In this document: piece by piece, positions 8,296-17,776 of the stretch
Numbering within the stretch: the stretch's first letter is position 1
How the letters are laid out: each line of letters begins with the position of its first letter
NCBI RefSeq assembly: GCF_000743535.1
Contig: NZ_AVCJ01000048.1
Location: 1 to 64,000 of the forward strand
DNA from: Arenimonas donghaensis DSM 18148 = HO3-R19
Lineage (GTDB): Bacteria > Pseudomonadota > Gammaproteobacteria > Xanthomonadales > Xanthomonadaceae
Direction of reading: 5' to 3'
Length of the DNA: 64,000 nucleotides
Made by a program: the position numbers and the translations under genes
Notes under the pieces: generated by a model
Told to the model about the DNA's origin: nothing
Seen by the model: only the letters and a program-made list of their open reading frames with translations
The model's database searches: none

Positions 8296-8371
8296 GCCGG
8301 CGCACGCGCTTACCGCCGACCAGGCACGCGGGTATGCTGGCAGCCAAACCCACCAGGCCACGACCCCCGGC

Positions 8372-9508
8372 GTGAGTACCCTGCGCGAAACCCTCGAGGA
8401 CCTTACCGGCGCCCTGCGCGAACGTCCCGACGACCTGCTCCTGGAAATCGGCGCCGGCGGCGAATTGCTGGTGGCCCGCCTGCGGGTGTTCGTGTCCTGC
8501 CTGTTGATGCTGCTGCCCGGCCTGAACTGGCTGGGCGGTGGCCTGGTCAATGATTCGCTGGCCGGCCTGGCCGGCACGCTCGGCGTCCTGCTGTTCTCCC
8601 TTGCCTGGCTGCGGCTGGCCTTGCGCAGCCGGCGCCCGGCATGGCTGCCGATGCTCTCCTCCTGCTTCGACGTCAGCCTGGTCAGCGGGGTCCTGCTGCT
8701 GCTTGGCCTGTGGAGCACCCCGGTGGCCACGGTCAACAGCACGGTGGTCTGGTCCTGCTACCTGCTGGCCATCTTCGCCACCGCCCTGCGCCACGACCTG
8801 CGCGTGACCCTGGTCGCGGGCGTGCTGGCGATGGTGCAGTCGGCCCTGCTGTGGACCTGGGTGATGACGACCGCAGACGGCCCGCTGGTGTCGGCCGATT
8901 ACGGCAGCGTGTCCAGCTCCACCCAACTGCAGCGGCTGATGCTGCTGGCGGTCGCGACCGTGGTTTCGGCGGTGATCGTGTTCCGGGCCCAGCGCCTGGC
9001 GCAGTGGTCGGCCACCGACGGCCTCACCGGCCTGCACAACCGCAACTACCTCAACTCCCAGATACCCACCAAGGTCGAGGCGGCGCGCCGCGAAGGCCGC
9101 ACCCTGAGCCTGGCCCTGATCGACCTGGACAACTTCCGCCACATCAACGCCGAGCTCGGCCACCTGGCCGGCGACCGCGCCCTGCGCCATGCAGTGGCGG
9201 TGATCCGGCGCGAACTGGGCCGCGAGGAGCCGATGATCCGGGCCGGTGGCGAGGAATTCGTGCTCATCATGGCCCTGCCCATCGGCGCCGCCTGGGAGCG
9301 CATGGAGGTCCTGCGGCGCAAGCTCGAGGCCGCGCCCTTCGTGCCTGAACCCGACGTCGAGCCGCGCCGGCTGACGCTCAGCGCCGGCCTGGCCAGCTGC
9401 CCGCAGGACGCCAACGACCTGTCGGGCCTGATGAAACGCGCCGACGAACGCCTGCGCGCCGCCAAGGCCGCGGGCCGCAACCGGGTGCTGGCCCGGGACG
9501 GGGAATGA
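8372..9508 (+). CDS. Membrane diguanylate cyclase (GGDEF)
   Basis: 378 residues from GTG 8372; longer in-frame extensions overlap the previous gene. About six hydrophobic segments between residues 35 and 205 form an N-terminal membrane domain, followed by DGLTGLHNRNYLNSQ and a GGDEF domain with the active-site variant GGEEF at 292-296, compatible with c-di-GMP synthesis. The inhibitory I-site (RxxD five residues before GGEEF) reads GREE and is therefore absent, so product feedback is unlikely. No EAL domain. A TATGCT box at 8333-8338 may be the promoter. Confidence 0.88.
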   Translation: MSTLRETLEDLTGALRERPDDLLLEIGAGGELLVARLRVFVSCLLMLLPGLNWLGGGLVNDSLAGLAGTLGVLLFSLAWLRLALRSRRPAWLPMLSSCFDVSLVSGVLLLLGLWSTPVATVNSTVVWSCYLLAIFATALRHDLRVTLVAGVLAMVQSALLWTWVMTTADGPLVSADYGSVSSSTQLQRLMLLAVATVVSAVIVFRAQRLAQWSATDGLTGLHNRNYLNSQIPTKVEAARREGRTLSLALIDLDNFRHINAELGHLAGDRALRHAVAVIRRELGREEPMIRAGGEEFVLIMALPIGAAWERMEVLRRKLEAAPFVPEPDVEPRRLTLSAGLASCPQDANDLSGLMKRADERLRAAKAAGRNRVLARDGE

Positions 9509-9584
9509 TCGCCCCTTGAATCGCGCCTTGCCCGGGCCGGGGGCGTGAACTAACCTGCCGCATCCTTCCGCGGCTTCCTATCCC

Positions 9585-10877
9585 ATGGTTTCCAGCATCT
9601 TGTTCGGCCTGTTCGGGCTGTCGGTCCTGATCGGCATCGCCTGGCTCTTCTCCAACAACAAGCGGGCCGTGGACTGGCGCCTGGTGCTGACCGGCATCAC
9701 GCTGCAGATCGCCTTCGCCGCACTGGTGCTGCTGGTGCCGGGCGGGCGCGAGGTGTTCGACTGGCTCGGCCACGGCTTCGTGAAGATCCTGGAGTTCGTC
9801 TCCGCTGGTTCGACCTTCATCTTCGGCAGCCTGATGGACACCCAGACCTACGGGTTCATCTTCGCCTTCCAGGTGCTGCCGACCATCATCTTCTTCGCGG
9901 CGCTGATGGGCGTGATGTACCACCTGGGCGTGATGCAGTTCATCGTGCGCATCATGGCCGCCGCCATCACCAAGGTGATGAAGGTGTCGGGTGCGGAAAC
10001 CACCAGTGTCTGCGCCAGCGTCTTCATCGGCCAGACCGAAGCACCGCTGACGGTGCGCCCGTACATCGCGCGCATGACGGAGTCCGAGCTCATCACCATG
10101 ATGATCGGCGGCATGGCGCACATCGCCGGCGGCGTGCTGGCGGCCTACGTCGGCATGCTCGGCGCCGGCGATCCCGAGCAGGGCGCGTTCTTCGCCAAGC
10201 ACCTGCTGGCGGCGTCGATCATGGCGGCGCCGGCCACCCTGGTGATCGCCAAGCTGCTGATCCCGGAAACCGGAAACCCGCTCACCCGCGGCACGGTGAA
10301 GATGGAAGTCGAAAAGACCACCAGCAACGTCATCGACGCCGCGGCCGCCGGCGCCGCCGACGGCCTGCGCCTGGCGCTGAACATCGGCGCGATGCTGCTG
10401 GCTTTCATCGCCCTGATCGCGCTGATCAACGCGCCGCTGACCTGGGTGGGTGAAGTCACCGGCCTGGCCGCCGTCCTGGGCAAGCCCACCGACCTGGCGA
10501 CCATCTTCGGCTACCTGCTGGCGCCCATCGCCTGGGTGATCGGCGTGCCGTGGCAGGACGCGAACACCGTCGGCTCGCTGATCGGCCAGAAGATCGTCAT
10601 CAACGAATTCGTCGCCTACCTGCAGCTGGCCGAAATCGTCAACGGCCGCGTCGAAGGCGTGGAGCTCACCGAGAAGGGTCGCCTCATCGCCACCTACGCG
10701 CTGTGTGGCTTCGCCAACTTCAGCTCGATCGCCATCCAGATCGGCGGCATCGGCGGCCTGGCGCCGGAGCGCCGGCAGGACCTGGCGCGCTTCGGCCTGC
10801 GCGCCGTGCTCGGCGGCACGCTCGCCACGTTCATGACCGCCACCATCGCCGGCGTGCTGATGTCCCTGGGTGCCTGA
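9585..10877 (+). CDS. nupC: Concentrative nucleoside transporter (NupC/CNT family)
   Basis: 430 residues, the normal CNT length, with N-terminal, gate and C-terminal nucleoside-transporter segments. Recognisable parts are the early GKRAVDWRLV-like segment (here NKRAVDWRLV), the central GQTEAPLTVRPY segment of the nucleoside/sodium site, and KIVINEFVAYLQL in the second half. Such proteins import nucleosides with H+ or Na+. The ribokinase gene follows directly, giving a nucleoside uptake and ribose phosphorylation pair. A TAACCT box before the ATG may be the -10 element. Confidence 0.92.
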   Translation: MVSSILFGLFGLSVLIGIAWLFSNNKRAVDWRLVLTGITLQIAFAALVLLVPGGREVFDWLGHGFVKILEFVSAGSTFIFGSLMDTQTYGFIFAFQVLPTIIFFAALMGVMYHLGVMQFIVRIMAAAITKVMKVSGAETTSVCASVFIGQTEAPLTVRPYIARMTESELITMMIGGMAHIAGGVLAAYVGMLGAGDPEQGAFFAKHLLAASIMAAPATLVIAKLLIPETGNPLTRGTVKMEVEKTTSNVIDAAAAGAADGLRLALNIGAMLLAFIALIALINAPLTWVGEVTGLAAVLGKPTDLATIFGYLLAPIAWVIGVPWQDANTVGSLIGQKIVINEFVAYLQLAEIVNGRVEGVELTEKGRLIATYALCGFANFSSIAIQIGGIGGLAPERRQDLARFGLRAVLGGTLATFMTATIAGVLMSLGA

Positions 10878-10878
10878 C

Positions 10879-11832
10879 ATGGCCGGACGGGTGCTGGTGG
10901 TGGGCTCGTTCAACCTCGACCACGTCTGGTCCGTCGACGCCTTGCCCGCCCCGGGCGCAACCCGGCTGGCCAGCTACGCCGGCGGGCCGGGCGGCAAGGG
11001 TTTCAACCAGGCCGTCGCCGCCACGCGTGCCGGCGCCGAGGCCAGCTTCGTCACCGCCCTGGGCGAAGACGCCGGCGCCGCCGTTGCCCGGCAGCTGGCC
11101 GACGAGGAAGGCATCACCCTGCTGGCCGAGACCTTCCCCGAGGCGCCCTCGGGCACGGCCGGCATCTTCGTCGATGCCAGCGGCCGCAACATCATCGCCG
11201 TGGCGCCGGGCGCCAACGCCCTGCTGTCGGACGCGCACGTCGCGTCGCTGGACGACGAGCTTGCAGCCGCCAACGTCGTGCTCGCCCAGCTCGAAGTGGC
11301 CCCGGCCGCGGTGCACGAGGCGCTGGAACGCGCCCGCGCCCACGGCGCCACTACCGTGCTCAATCCGGCGCCAGCCAACGCCCCGACGACATCGGCGATG
11401 CTGGCGCTCGCCGACGTGCTGACCCCGAACGAAACCGAATTCGCCGGCCTGCTGGGCCGCCATGGCAACCGCTCGGCCGACCCGGCCACCCTGCACGCCT
11501 GCACCGACGAAGCGCTGCACGCGCTGTGCCAGTCGCTGCAGCCCGCCACCTGGGTGATCACCCTGGGCGGCCACGGCGCCTTTGTCTCGCACGCACCCGC
11601 CCAGCTGCACGGCGACGACGCAGCCGCCTACCGGGTGCCCGCCCACCCCGCGCGCGTGGTGGACACCACCGGCGCCGGCGACGCTTTCAACGGCGCGCTG
11701 GCCGCGGCGCTGGCTGGCGGGCCATCGGCGCCCTTCCGCAGCGCGGTCGAATTCGCCACCCGCTATGCGGCCCGCTCGACCGAACGCCACGGGGCCGCCC
11801 TGGCCATGCCCAGGGGGCACGAACTGGGTTAA
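10879..11832 (+). CDS. rbsK: Ribokinase (PfkB family)
   Basis: 317 residues from ATG 10879, one base after the nupC stop; a GTG at 10870 inside nupC is possible. N-terminal GSFNLDHVWSVDALPAPG and AGGPGGKGFNQAVAATRAGA form the substrate-binding signature, and DTTGAGDAFNGALAAAL near residue 270 is the PfkB signature 2 with the catalytic Asp. It phosphorylates D-ribose to ribose 5-phosphate. The position after nupC suggests use of ribose released from imported nucleosides, although no nucleoside hydrolase is in the window. Confidence 0.9.
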   Translation: MAGRVLVVGSFNLDHVWSVDALPAPGATRLASYAGGPGGKGFNQAVAATRAGAEASFVTALGEDAGAAVARQLADEEGITLLAETFPEAPSGTAGIFVDASGRNIIAVAPGANALLSDAHVASLDDELAAANVVLAQLEVAPAAVHEALERARAHGATTVLNPAPANAPTTSAMLALADVLTPNETEFAGLLGRHGNRSADPATLHACTDEALHALCQSLQPATWVITLGGHGAFVSHAPAQLHGDDAAAYRVPAHPARVVDTTGAGDAFNGALAAALAGGPSAPFRSAVEFATRYAARSTERHGAALAMPRGHELG

Positions 11833-11845
11833 GTCGGTTGCGAGT

Positions 11846-11866
11846 GCGAATCATTCTTATTATCAT
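11846..11866 (+). promoter_or_regulatory. Fur box upstream of the siderophore receptor
   Basis: The run GCGAATCATTCTTATTATCAT contains AATCATT and ATTATC Fur units in tandem, 29 bases before the ATG of the TonB receptor and just after the rbsK stop. Low-iron induction of the receptor and the PepSY gene is inferred. Confidence 0.72.
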
Positions 11867-11895
11867 GCGCGCCGAATTCCTGTCCGGATCGCGCC

Positions 11896-14007
11896 ATGCC
11901 CCGTCTTGCCCTGCTCACCGTCGCCGTCCTCGGCGCCCTCTCGCCAACCGCCCGTGCCGATGACGACCTGGCCGTCCTGGACGAGGTCACCGTCTCGGCC
12001 AGCACCAGCCGGATGCCCTGGTCGGAAGCGGCCCTGCCCAACACCATCACGGTGATCGACCGGGCCCAGCTCGAGCAGCAGCTGGCCCTCACCAACGACC
12101 TGTCCCAGGTACTGGCGAACCTGATTCCCGCGTTCGCGCCCTCGCGCCAGAAGATGACCAGCTTCGGCGAGTCGCTGCGCGGCCGGCAGCCGCTGTACAT
12201 GGTCGACGGCGTGCCGCAGTCCACGCCGCTGCGCGATGGTTCGCGCGACGCCCACACTATCGATCCGGCGATGATCGAACGCATCGAGGTCATCCACGGC
12301 GCCAATGCCCTGCAAGGCCTGGGCGCGTCCGGCGGCATCATCAACATCATCACCAAGCGCGCGCCGCGCGAGGACGGGGCGACCTGGAACGACGTTTCCC
12401 TGGGCGCCAGCACCGCGCTGCCGACCGAAAGCGACGCCGTGGGCACCCGCGCGTCCTGGCTGCTGGGCACCCGCCGCGGCGCGGTGGACTTCGTCGGCGG
12501 CGCCTCGCACGGCACCGAAGGCCTGCACTACGACGGCGATGGCCGGGCCCTGGCCGTGAACGGCGTGCAGGGCGACCTGATGGACTCCAGCTCACTCAAC
12601 CTGTTCGCCAAGCTGGGCTGGGCCCTGGCCGACGACCGTCGCCTGCAGCTCACCGCCAGCCATTACGAACTCGAGGGCGACGGGCGCTATGTCTCGGTGG
12701 ACGGCGATATCGCCACTGGCCGGCCGGCCACGTCGGTGCGCGGCGAACGGCCGCTGGAGCCGCCGGGCAATCGCTCCGACCAGGTGGCCCTGGACTACAC
12801 CGACCGCGACCTGGCCGGAGGTTACCTGCAGGCCCAGGTCTACTGGTTCGACTTCGCCGCCCGCTACGGGTCGTCGCCCTGGGTCGATTTCTTCCGCAAC
12901 GATCCCGGCTCGATCTGGCAGGACCAGTCGCGCAATCTTTCCGAAAAGCTCGGCGGCAAGTTCAGCTGGTCGCACCCGGAACTGCTGGGTCTGCCGCTGC
13001 AGGCGACCTTCGGCCTGGACCTGGCCAAGGACACGACGGAGCAGGAGCTGATTGAAGCGGGACTGGCCTGGGTGCCGGAAACCACCTATTCCTCGGTGTC
13101 GCCGTTCGCCCAGCTGGTCTGGACCCTCGGCGATGTCAGCCTGGTCGGCGGCCTGCGCCATGAGCGCGGCGAGCTGGAGGTCGACGACTACACCACGCTG
13201 CCGATCTACGGCGCCCAGCGCGTCACGGGCGGCAATCCCAAGACCACCGAAACCCTGGGCAACGCCGGCATCACCTGGCAGGCCACCCACGCCCTGGCCT
13301 TCTACGGCTCCTACGCCGAGGGCTATACCGTGGCGGACATCGGCCGCGTGCTGCGGGCGATCAACGTGCCGGGCCAGGCGGTCGACCGCCTGGTCGACCT
13401 GTCGCCGGTGGTCGCCGACAACCGCGAGATCGGCGTGGACTACGACGACGGACGCTGGACCGCGCACCTGGCGGCCTACTGGTCCGACTCCGACCTGGGT
13501 TCGCTGCTGGTCTACGACCCGGTGTCGGACAACTACAACGTGCGTCGCCAGACCACGGAAATTCGTGGCATCGAAGGCAACGTGGCCCTTCGCCTGGATT
13601 CCGGCGACCGCCTGGGCCTGGCCTATGCGCGCACCGAAGGCCGCTACGACCGAGACCAGGACGGCCGCGTGGACACCGACCTGGAAGGCATCAACATCAG
13701 TCCTGACCGCGCCACCGTGTTCTGGGAGCGCGCCTGGACCGACCGCGTCGCCACCCGTCTGCAGGCCAGCCATGCCTTCGACCGCGACTTCGATCGGTTC
13801 GGTGCCCAGGTCGCGTCCTTCGACGGTTACACCACGCTCGACCTGCAGGCGCGCTTCGGCCTGCCGGTGGGCAGCCTGTCGGTCGGCGTCGAGAACCTGC
13901 TGGGCGAGCAGTACATCAGCTACTTCTCGCAGACCACGCCGTCCAACGACGACTACGTCGCCGGCCGCGGCCGCGTCCTCAGCCTCGCCTGGTCGCACCG
14001 CTTCTGA
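11896..14007 (+). CDS. TonB-dependent ferric-siderophore receptor
   Basis: 703 residues. Signal peptide about 1-21 (cleavage after ARA), a TonB-box region near LDEVTVSAS, and a plug with GRQPLYMVDGVPQSTPLRDG and RIEVIHGANALQGLGASGGIINIITKR, a pattern seen in aerobactin (IutA)-like siderophore receptors. The barrel ends SLAWSHRF with the usual terminal Phe. A Fur box precedes it, and a PepSY membrane protein follows after 8 bases, a common pairing in xanthomonads. The ligand cannot be told from sequence; IutA-like is a resemblance, not a substrate call. Confidence 0.86.
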   Translation: MPRLALLTVAVLGALSPTARADDDLAVLDEVTVSASTSRMPWSEAALPNTITVIDRAQLEQQLALTNDLSQVLANLIPAFAPSRQKMTSFGESLRGRQPLYMVDGVPQSTPLRDGSRDAHTIDPAMIERIEVIHGANALQGLGASGGIINIITKRAPREDGATWNDVSLGASTALPTESDAVGTRASWLLGTRRGAVDFVGGASHGTEGLHYDGDGRALAVNGVQGDLMDSSSLNLFAKLGWALADDRRLQLTASHYELEGDGRYVSVDGDIATGRPATSVRGERPLEPPGNRSDQVALDYTDRDLAGGYLQAQVYWFDFAARYGSSPWVDFFRNDPGSIWQDQSRNLSEKLGGKFSWSHPELLGLPLQATFGLDLAKDTTEQELIEAGLAWVPETTYSSVSPFAQLVWTLGDVSLVGGLRHERGELEVDDYTTLPIYGAQRVTGGNPKTTETLGNAGITWQATHALAFYGSYAEGYTVADIGRVLRAINVPGQAVDRLVDLSPVVADNREIGVDYDDGRWTAHLAAYWSDSDLGSLLVYDPVSDNYNVRRQTTEIRGIEGNVALRLDSGDRLGLAYARTEGRYDRDQDGRVDTDLEGINISPDRATVFWERAWTDRVATRLQASHAFDRDFDRFGAQVASFDGYTTLDLQARFGLPVGSLSVGVENLLGEQYISYFSQTTPSNDDYVAGRGRVLSLAWSHRF

Positions 14008-14015
14008 GCCCGGGC

Positions 14016-15143
14016 ATGGCACCGCGACAGGCGACGCCGCGCCCGCCCGGCCGCTTCGGGCGGCGCGTGCGCGCGGTCGTTTCCTGGCTGCACCTGTGGC
14101 TGGGCCTGGTGGCCGGCACGCTCTTCGCCCTGGTGGCGCTGGCCGGTTCGGTGCTGGTGTTCCACACCGAGCTGCTGGTCGCGGGCGAACCGCGGCTGGC
14201 CGCGCATGAACCCATCGCCGACGGCGCCGTCATGGGCCGGCTGCTGCACCAGTGGTCGCCGCACGGCCTGACCGTGCTCGACCTGCCCCGCGACGACCTG
14301 CCGGTCTGGCAGGCCTACTTCGCCGACGGCCGCCGCGCCTATTTCGCGCCCGAGGATGGCGAACTGCTGCTCGTGCGCAGCCACCACGATGACGGCTTGA
14401 TGTGGCTGCACCATTGGCACGTCGAACTGCTGGGCGGCCCCGTCGGCAAGGAAGTCCTGGGCGTGGCCGGCTGGGTGGCGATGTTCCTGCTGCTGGGCGG
14501 GCTGTACCTGTGGTGGCCCCGGCCCGGGCGCCTGGGCGAGCACCTGCGATGGCGCAAGGGCCCGCCGGCGCGGCGCTGGCTGAGCTGGCACCGCAGCACC
14601 GGCGCGATCGCGCTGCCGCTGCTGGTGCTGGCCACCCTCACCGGCCTGGGCATGATCTACCACGCGGGTTTCCGGGCGGTGATCGTCGGCGCACTGGGCG
14701 CCGCGCCGGCACCGGTGGCGGCGACGCCCGCGGTAACGCCAGCGGCGACCGACTGGACGCGTGCGCTGGCGCAGGCCCGGGCCGCACTGCCCGGGAGCCG
14801 GCTGGCGCGCGTCGCCGTGCCGGCAGCCGGGACCACGACCGTCAGTTTCCGCGGCCAGGCCGTCGGCGAATGGCATCCGGTGGGCCGCAGCGTGGTGGTG
14901 GTCACCCGCGACGGCAGGCAGGTCCTGCTGCGCCACGACGCCACCGCCGACCGCGCGGGTGCGCGGCTGACCAACGCCATCTATCCGCTGCACGTGGCCG
15001 CCGTCGGCGGCCTGCCGATGAAACTGGCGATGGTCGCGGCGGGCTTGCTGCCGGGCTTCCTGCTGGTCACCGGTTTCCTGTTCTGGCGCCGCCGGCGGGC
15101 GCGCAGACAGGGCACCCGGGCAGCGGGGACGCCGGGCGGCTAG
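14016..15143 (+). CDS. PepSY-associated membrane protein (iron-uptake reductase type)
   Basis: 375 residues with four predicted membrane helices: about 20-42 (WLHLWLGLVAGTLFALVALAGSVLVFH), about 145-165, about 190-215 and near the C-terminus (MVAAGLLPGFLLVTGFLFW). HLWLG with nearby histidines is typical of PepSY-associated TM helix proteins, which accompany siderophore receptors and are thought to reduce or release Fe(III) in the periplasm. The periplasmic segments contain PepSY-like parts. Co-transcribed with the Fur-boxed receptor. The enzymatic role is inferred from the family. Confidence 0.82.
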   Translation: MAPRQATPRPPGRFGRRVRAVVSWLHLWLGLVAGTLFALVALAGSVLVFHTELLVAGEPRLAAHEPIADGAVMGRLLHQWSPHGLTVLDLPRDDLPVWQAYFADGRRAYFAPEDGELLLVRSHHDDGLMWLHHWHVELLGGPVGKEVLGVAGWVAMFLLLGGLYLWWPRPGRLGEHLRWRKGPPARRWLSWHRSTGAIALPLLVLATLTGLGMIYHAGFRAVIVGALGAAPAPVAATPAVTPAATDWTRALAQARAALPGSRLARVAVPAAGTTTVSFRGQAVGEWHPVGRSVVVVTRDGRQVLLRHDATADRAGARLTNAIYPLHVAAVGGLPMKLAMVAAGLLPGFLLVTGFLFWRRRRARRQGTRAAGTPGG

Positions 15144-15154
15144 AATGCCGCCCC

Positions 15155-16153
15155 ATGCAGATCGGCCCCTACGCCATCGAACCGCGCGTGGTGCTGGCTC
15201 CGATGGCCGGCGTCACCGACAAGCCCTTCCGGATGCTGTGCAAGCAACTGGGCGCGGGCCTGTGCGTGTCGGAGATGACGACCTCGGACCCGCGTTTCTG
15301 GAACACGGCCAAGTCCCTGCACCGCATGGACCACGCCGGTGAGCCGGCGCCGATCAGCGTGCAGATCGCCGGCACCGTGCCCGAAGTGATGGCGGACGCG
15401 GCGCGGCACAACGTCGAACACGGCGCGCAGCTGGTCGACATCAACATGGGCTGCCCGGCCAAGAAGGTCTGCAACGCCTGGGCCGGGTCGGCGCTGATGC
15501 GCGACGAGGCGCTGGTGGCGCGCATCCTGTCGGCGGTGGTATCGGCGGTGGACGTGCCGGTGACGCTGAAGATCCGCACCGGCTGGGCCGCCGACCAGAA
15601 AAACGCGCTGGCCATCGCCCGCATCGCCCAGGACAGCGGCATCGCGGCGCTGGCCGTGCACGGCCGCACGCGCGACCAGCAGTACACGGGCGTCGCCGAG
15701 TACGACACCATCGCCGCGGTCAAGGCCGCGCTGCGCATCCCGGTGCTGGCCAACGGCGACATCGACTCACCGCAGAAGGCCGCCTTCGTGCTGCGCCACA
15801 CCGGCGCCGACGCGGTGATGATCGGCCGCGCCGCCCAGGGCCGGCCGTGGATCTTCCGCGAGGTGGCGCATTACCTGGCGACCGGCGATACGCTGCCCGA
15901 ACCGACCGTCGCTGAAGTGCGCGACATCCTGCTGGGGCACCTGCAACACCTGCACGCCTTCTACGGCGAGGAATCGGGCGTACGCATCGCCCGCAAGCAC
16001 CTGGGCTGGTACGCGAAGGACCGCCCGGAAAATGCCGCCTTCCGCGGCGTGGTCAACCGCGCCACCACGGCCCCGGAGCAGCTGCGCCTGACCCGCGACT
16101 ACTTCGACGCGCTGGTCGCCGGCGTGTCGCCGGAATTCGCCGCGGCGGCCTGA
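15155..16153 (+). CDS. dusB: tRNA-dihydrouridine synthase B
   Basis: 332 residues. The FMN TIM-barrel opens VVLAPMAGVTDKPFR; the catalytic cysteine is in DINMGCPAKKVCNAWAGSALM near residue 110, followed by VHGRTRDQQYTG and ANGDIDSPQKA, matching DusB. It reduces uridine in the tRNA D-loop. TAGAAT (15141-15146) ends 8 bases before the ATG and no ribosome site is visible, so a leaderless or nearly leaderless mRNA is likely. In many gammaproteobacteria fis follows dusB; here a converging gene overlaps its end by 55 bases instead. Confidence 0.92.
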   Translation: MQIGPYAIEPRVVLAPMAGVTDKPFRMLCKQLGAGLCVSEMTTSDPRFWNTAKSLHRMDHAGEPAPISVQIAGTVPEVMADAARHNVEHGAQLVDINMGCPAKKVCNAWAGSALMRDEALVARILSAVVSAVDVPVTLKIRTGWAADQKNALAIARIAQDSGIAALAVHGRTRDQQYTGVAEYDTIAAVKAALRIPVLANGDIDSPQKAAFVLRHTGADAVMIGRAAQGRPWIFREVAHYLATGDTLPEPTVAEVRDILLGHLQHLHAFYGEESGVRIARKHLGWYAKDRPENAAFRGVVNRATTAPEQLRLTRDYFDALVAGVSPEFAAAA

Positions 16154-17196
16154 ACCAGCGGGGTGCCGGCGGCGATCGCCGCTATTTCGGCCTCGGGCCG
16201 GGTCCAGATGCGGTCCCACATCGCCGCCAGGCGGCGCCGCGCCTCCCAGGGCCACTGCGCCTGCTCGGGAACGATGGCGCGCCAGCCGCTGCCATGTTGC
16301 TCGGCGACGACGAAGCGAAAGCTGTAGTCGGGCTCGGCGCCCATGCGCAGGTCGGACAGCACCAGCTTGCGGTCGCGGACCTCGGCCTTCATGTAGCCGT
16401 GGTTGAACCATGCCAGCCGTTGCACGACCGGCAAATCCCGTGCCCGGGCGTAGGCCACGGTGTCGGACCGGTATTGGCGAAAGACCATGGGCCCCTCGTC
16501 CGCGACGAGCGAACGCTCCCCTTCCAGATAGCCCTTCGGCGTCATCACCACCACGCGCCACAGCAGCGTGTTGAACGGCATCGGCACCGAGAACCGGGGC
16601 GCGTCCTGCAGGCCGACCGTCGCCAGCGTGGCTTCGGCGGCGCGGTCCACCAGCGCCTTGGCCACCAGCGACCAGCCCAGGTAAACCGAACTCAGCGCCA
16701 GGCCGACCACCAGGGCCTTCTGCGCCGCAGGACGCCAACCGCGTACCAGCGCGACCAGGCAGCCGAGCAGCAAGGGCAGCGTGTAAAGCGGATCGATGAT
16801 GAACAGGCTCGACCACATCGCCGGCGACGGCGGCAGCGGCCACCACAGCTGGGTGCCGTAGACGGTGAACGCATCAAGCAGCGGGTGCGTTACCAACGCC
16901 AGGGTGATGGCCCAGTACCAGCGTTTGGGGGCTTCGGCGACGCGCCCGCCACTTTGCTTGAACAGCCACCACAGCAGCGCCGCCAGCGGCACCAGCACCA
17001 GCAGCGAATGCGAGGGTCCGCGATGCCAGGTCATGTTGGTCACCGGGTCCAGGCCCATGAACCACATCGGCAGCGAATCGAGGTCGGGCAAGGTACCGAG
17101 CGCGGCGCCGGCAGCCAGGGCGGCGCGGCGATGCCGGGCCGGGGCGATGGCGCCCGCGACGGCGGCGCCCAGGACGATCTGGGTGAGCGAATCCAT
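16099..17196 (-). CDS. Membrane-bound metal-dependent hydrolase (YdjM/DUF457 family)
   Basis: 365 residues. Starts MDSLTQIVLGAAVAGAIAP, then metal-binding motifs GTLPDLDSLP, THRGPSHS-like (TWHRGPSHSL near 57) and THPLLDAFTVYGTQLWWP, typical of the YdjM/YbcI inner-membrane hydrolase family. Several hydrophobic helices occupy residues 60 to 190; the C-terminal half is soluble. Substrate unknown. The last 18 codons lie antisense within the end of dusB, an unusually long 3' overlap, and the Ala-rich terminal residues there suggest the frame has been extended past an older stop. Confidence 0.82.
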   Translation of the reverse strand: MDSLTQIVLGAAVAGAIAPARHRRAALAAGAALGTLPDLDSLPMWFMGLDPVTNMTWHRGPSHSLLVLVPLAALLWWLFKQSGGRVAEAPKRWYWAITLALVTHPLLDAFTVYGTQLWWPLPPSPAMWSSLFIIDPLYTLPLLLGCLVALVRGWRPAAQKALVVGLALSSVYLGWSLVAKALVDRAAEATLATVGLQDAPRFSVPMPFNTLLWRVVVMTPKGYLEGERSLVADEGPMVFRQYRSDTVAYARARDLPVVQRLAWFNHGYMKAEVRDRKLVLSDLRMGAEPDYSFRFVVAEQHGSGWRAIVPEQAQWPWEARRRLAAMWDRIWTRPEAEIAAIAAGTPLVQAAAANSGDTPATSASK

Positions 17197-17305
17197 GGCC
17201 GGATGCTAACCGCTGCGCGGGTCGCCGCGGCGTGAGGCGCAAGAAGCGGATAGCAGGCAGGGCCGCCGCGCCCTAACTTGCCGTCACCCCACCCAGGAGA
17301 ACCCC

Positions 17306-17776
17306 ATGGACATCCGCATCCGCGGCCTCGAGGCCGCCCCTTTCCACGCCCTGATGCAGCTGCCGCCCGAGGCCCAGGCCGAGCATCTGGCGACGATGCG
17401 CACGGCCGACAGCCACCCGGGTTTCCCCTGCCGCGTCAGCCTGGACGACGCCCAGCCGGGGGAAACCGTCCTGCTGGCCAACTTCCAGCACCAGGACGCC
17501 GCCACGCCCTTCCGGGCCAGCCACGCGATCTATGTGCGCCTGGCCGCCAGGCAGGCCTACGACGCCATAAACACCGTGCCGCCGGCGCTGGCCCGCCGCA
17601 CGCTGTCACTGCGGGCCTTTACCGCCGGCGGCTGGCTGGTGGGCGCCACGCTGACGCCCGGCACCGACGCGCTGGACGCCGCGCGAACGCTGCTGGCCCG
17701 CGACGAGGTGGCCTACCTGCACGCGCACTACGCGGCGATGGGGTGTTACGCCGCCTGGCTGGGCCGTGCGGCCTGA
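17306..17776 (+). CDS. DUF1203 family protein
   Basis: 156 residues, no signal peptide or membrane segment. FPCRVSLDDAQPGETVLLANFQHQDAATPFRASHAIYVR, near residues 35-75, is the conserved core of DUF1203. The rest is helical with an ARDEVAYLHAHYAAMGCY end. A CCAGGAG ribosome site lies just before the start, with a TAACTT -10-like box at 17273. Biochemical role unknown. Its 3' end overlaps the converging phosphoesterase gene by 31 bases. Confidence 0.8.
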   Translation: MDIRIRGLEAAPFHALMQLPPEAQAEHLATMRTADSHPGFPCRVSLDDAQPGETVLLANFQHQDAATPFRASHAIYVRLAARQAYDAINTVPPALARRTLSLRAFTAGGWLVGATLTPGTDALDAARTLLARDEVAYLHAHYAAMGCYAAWLGRAA

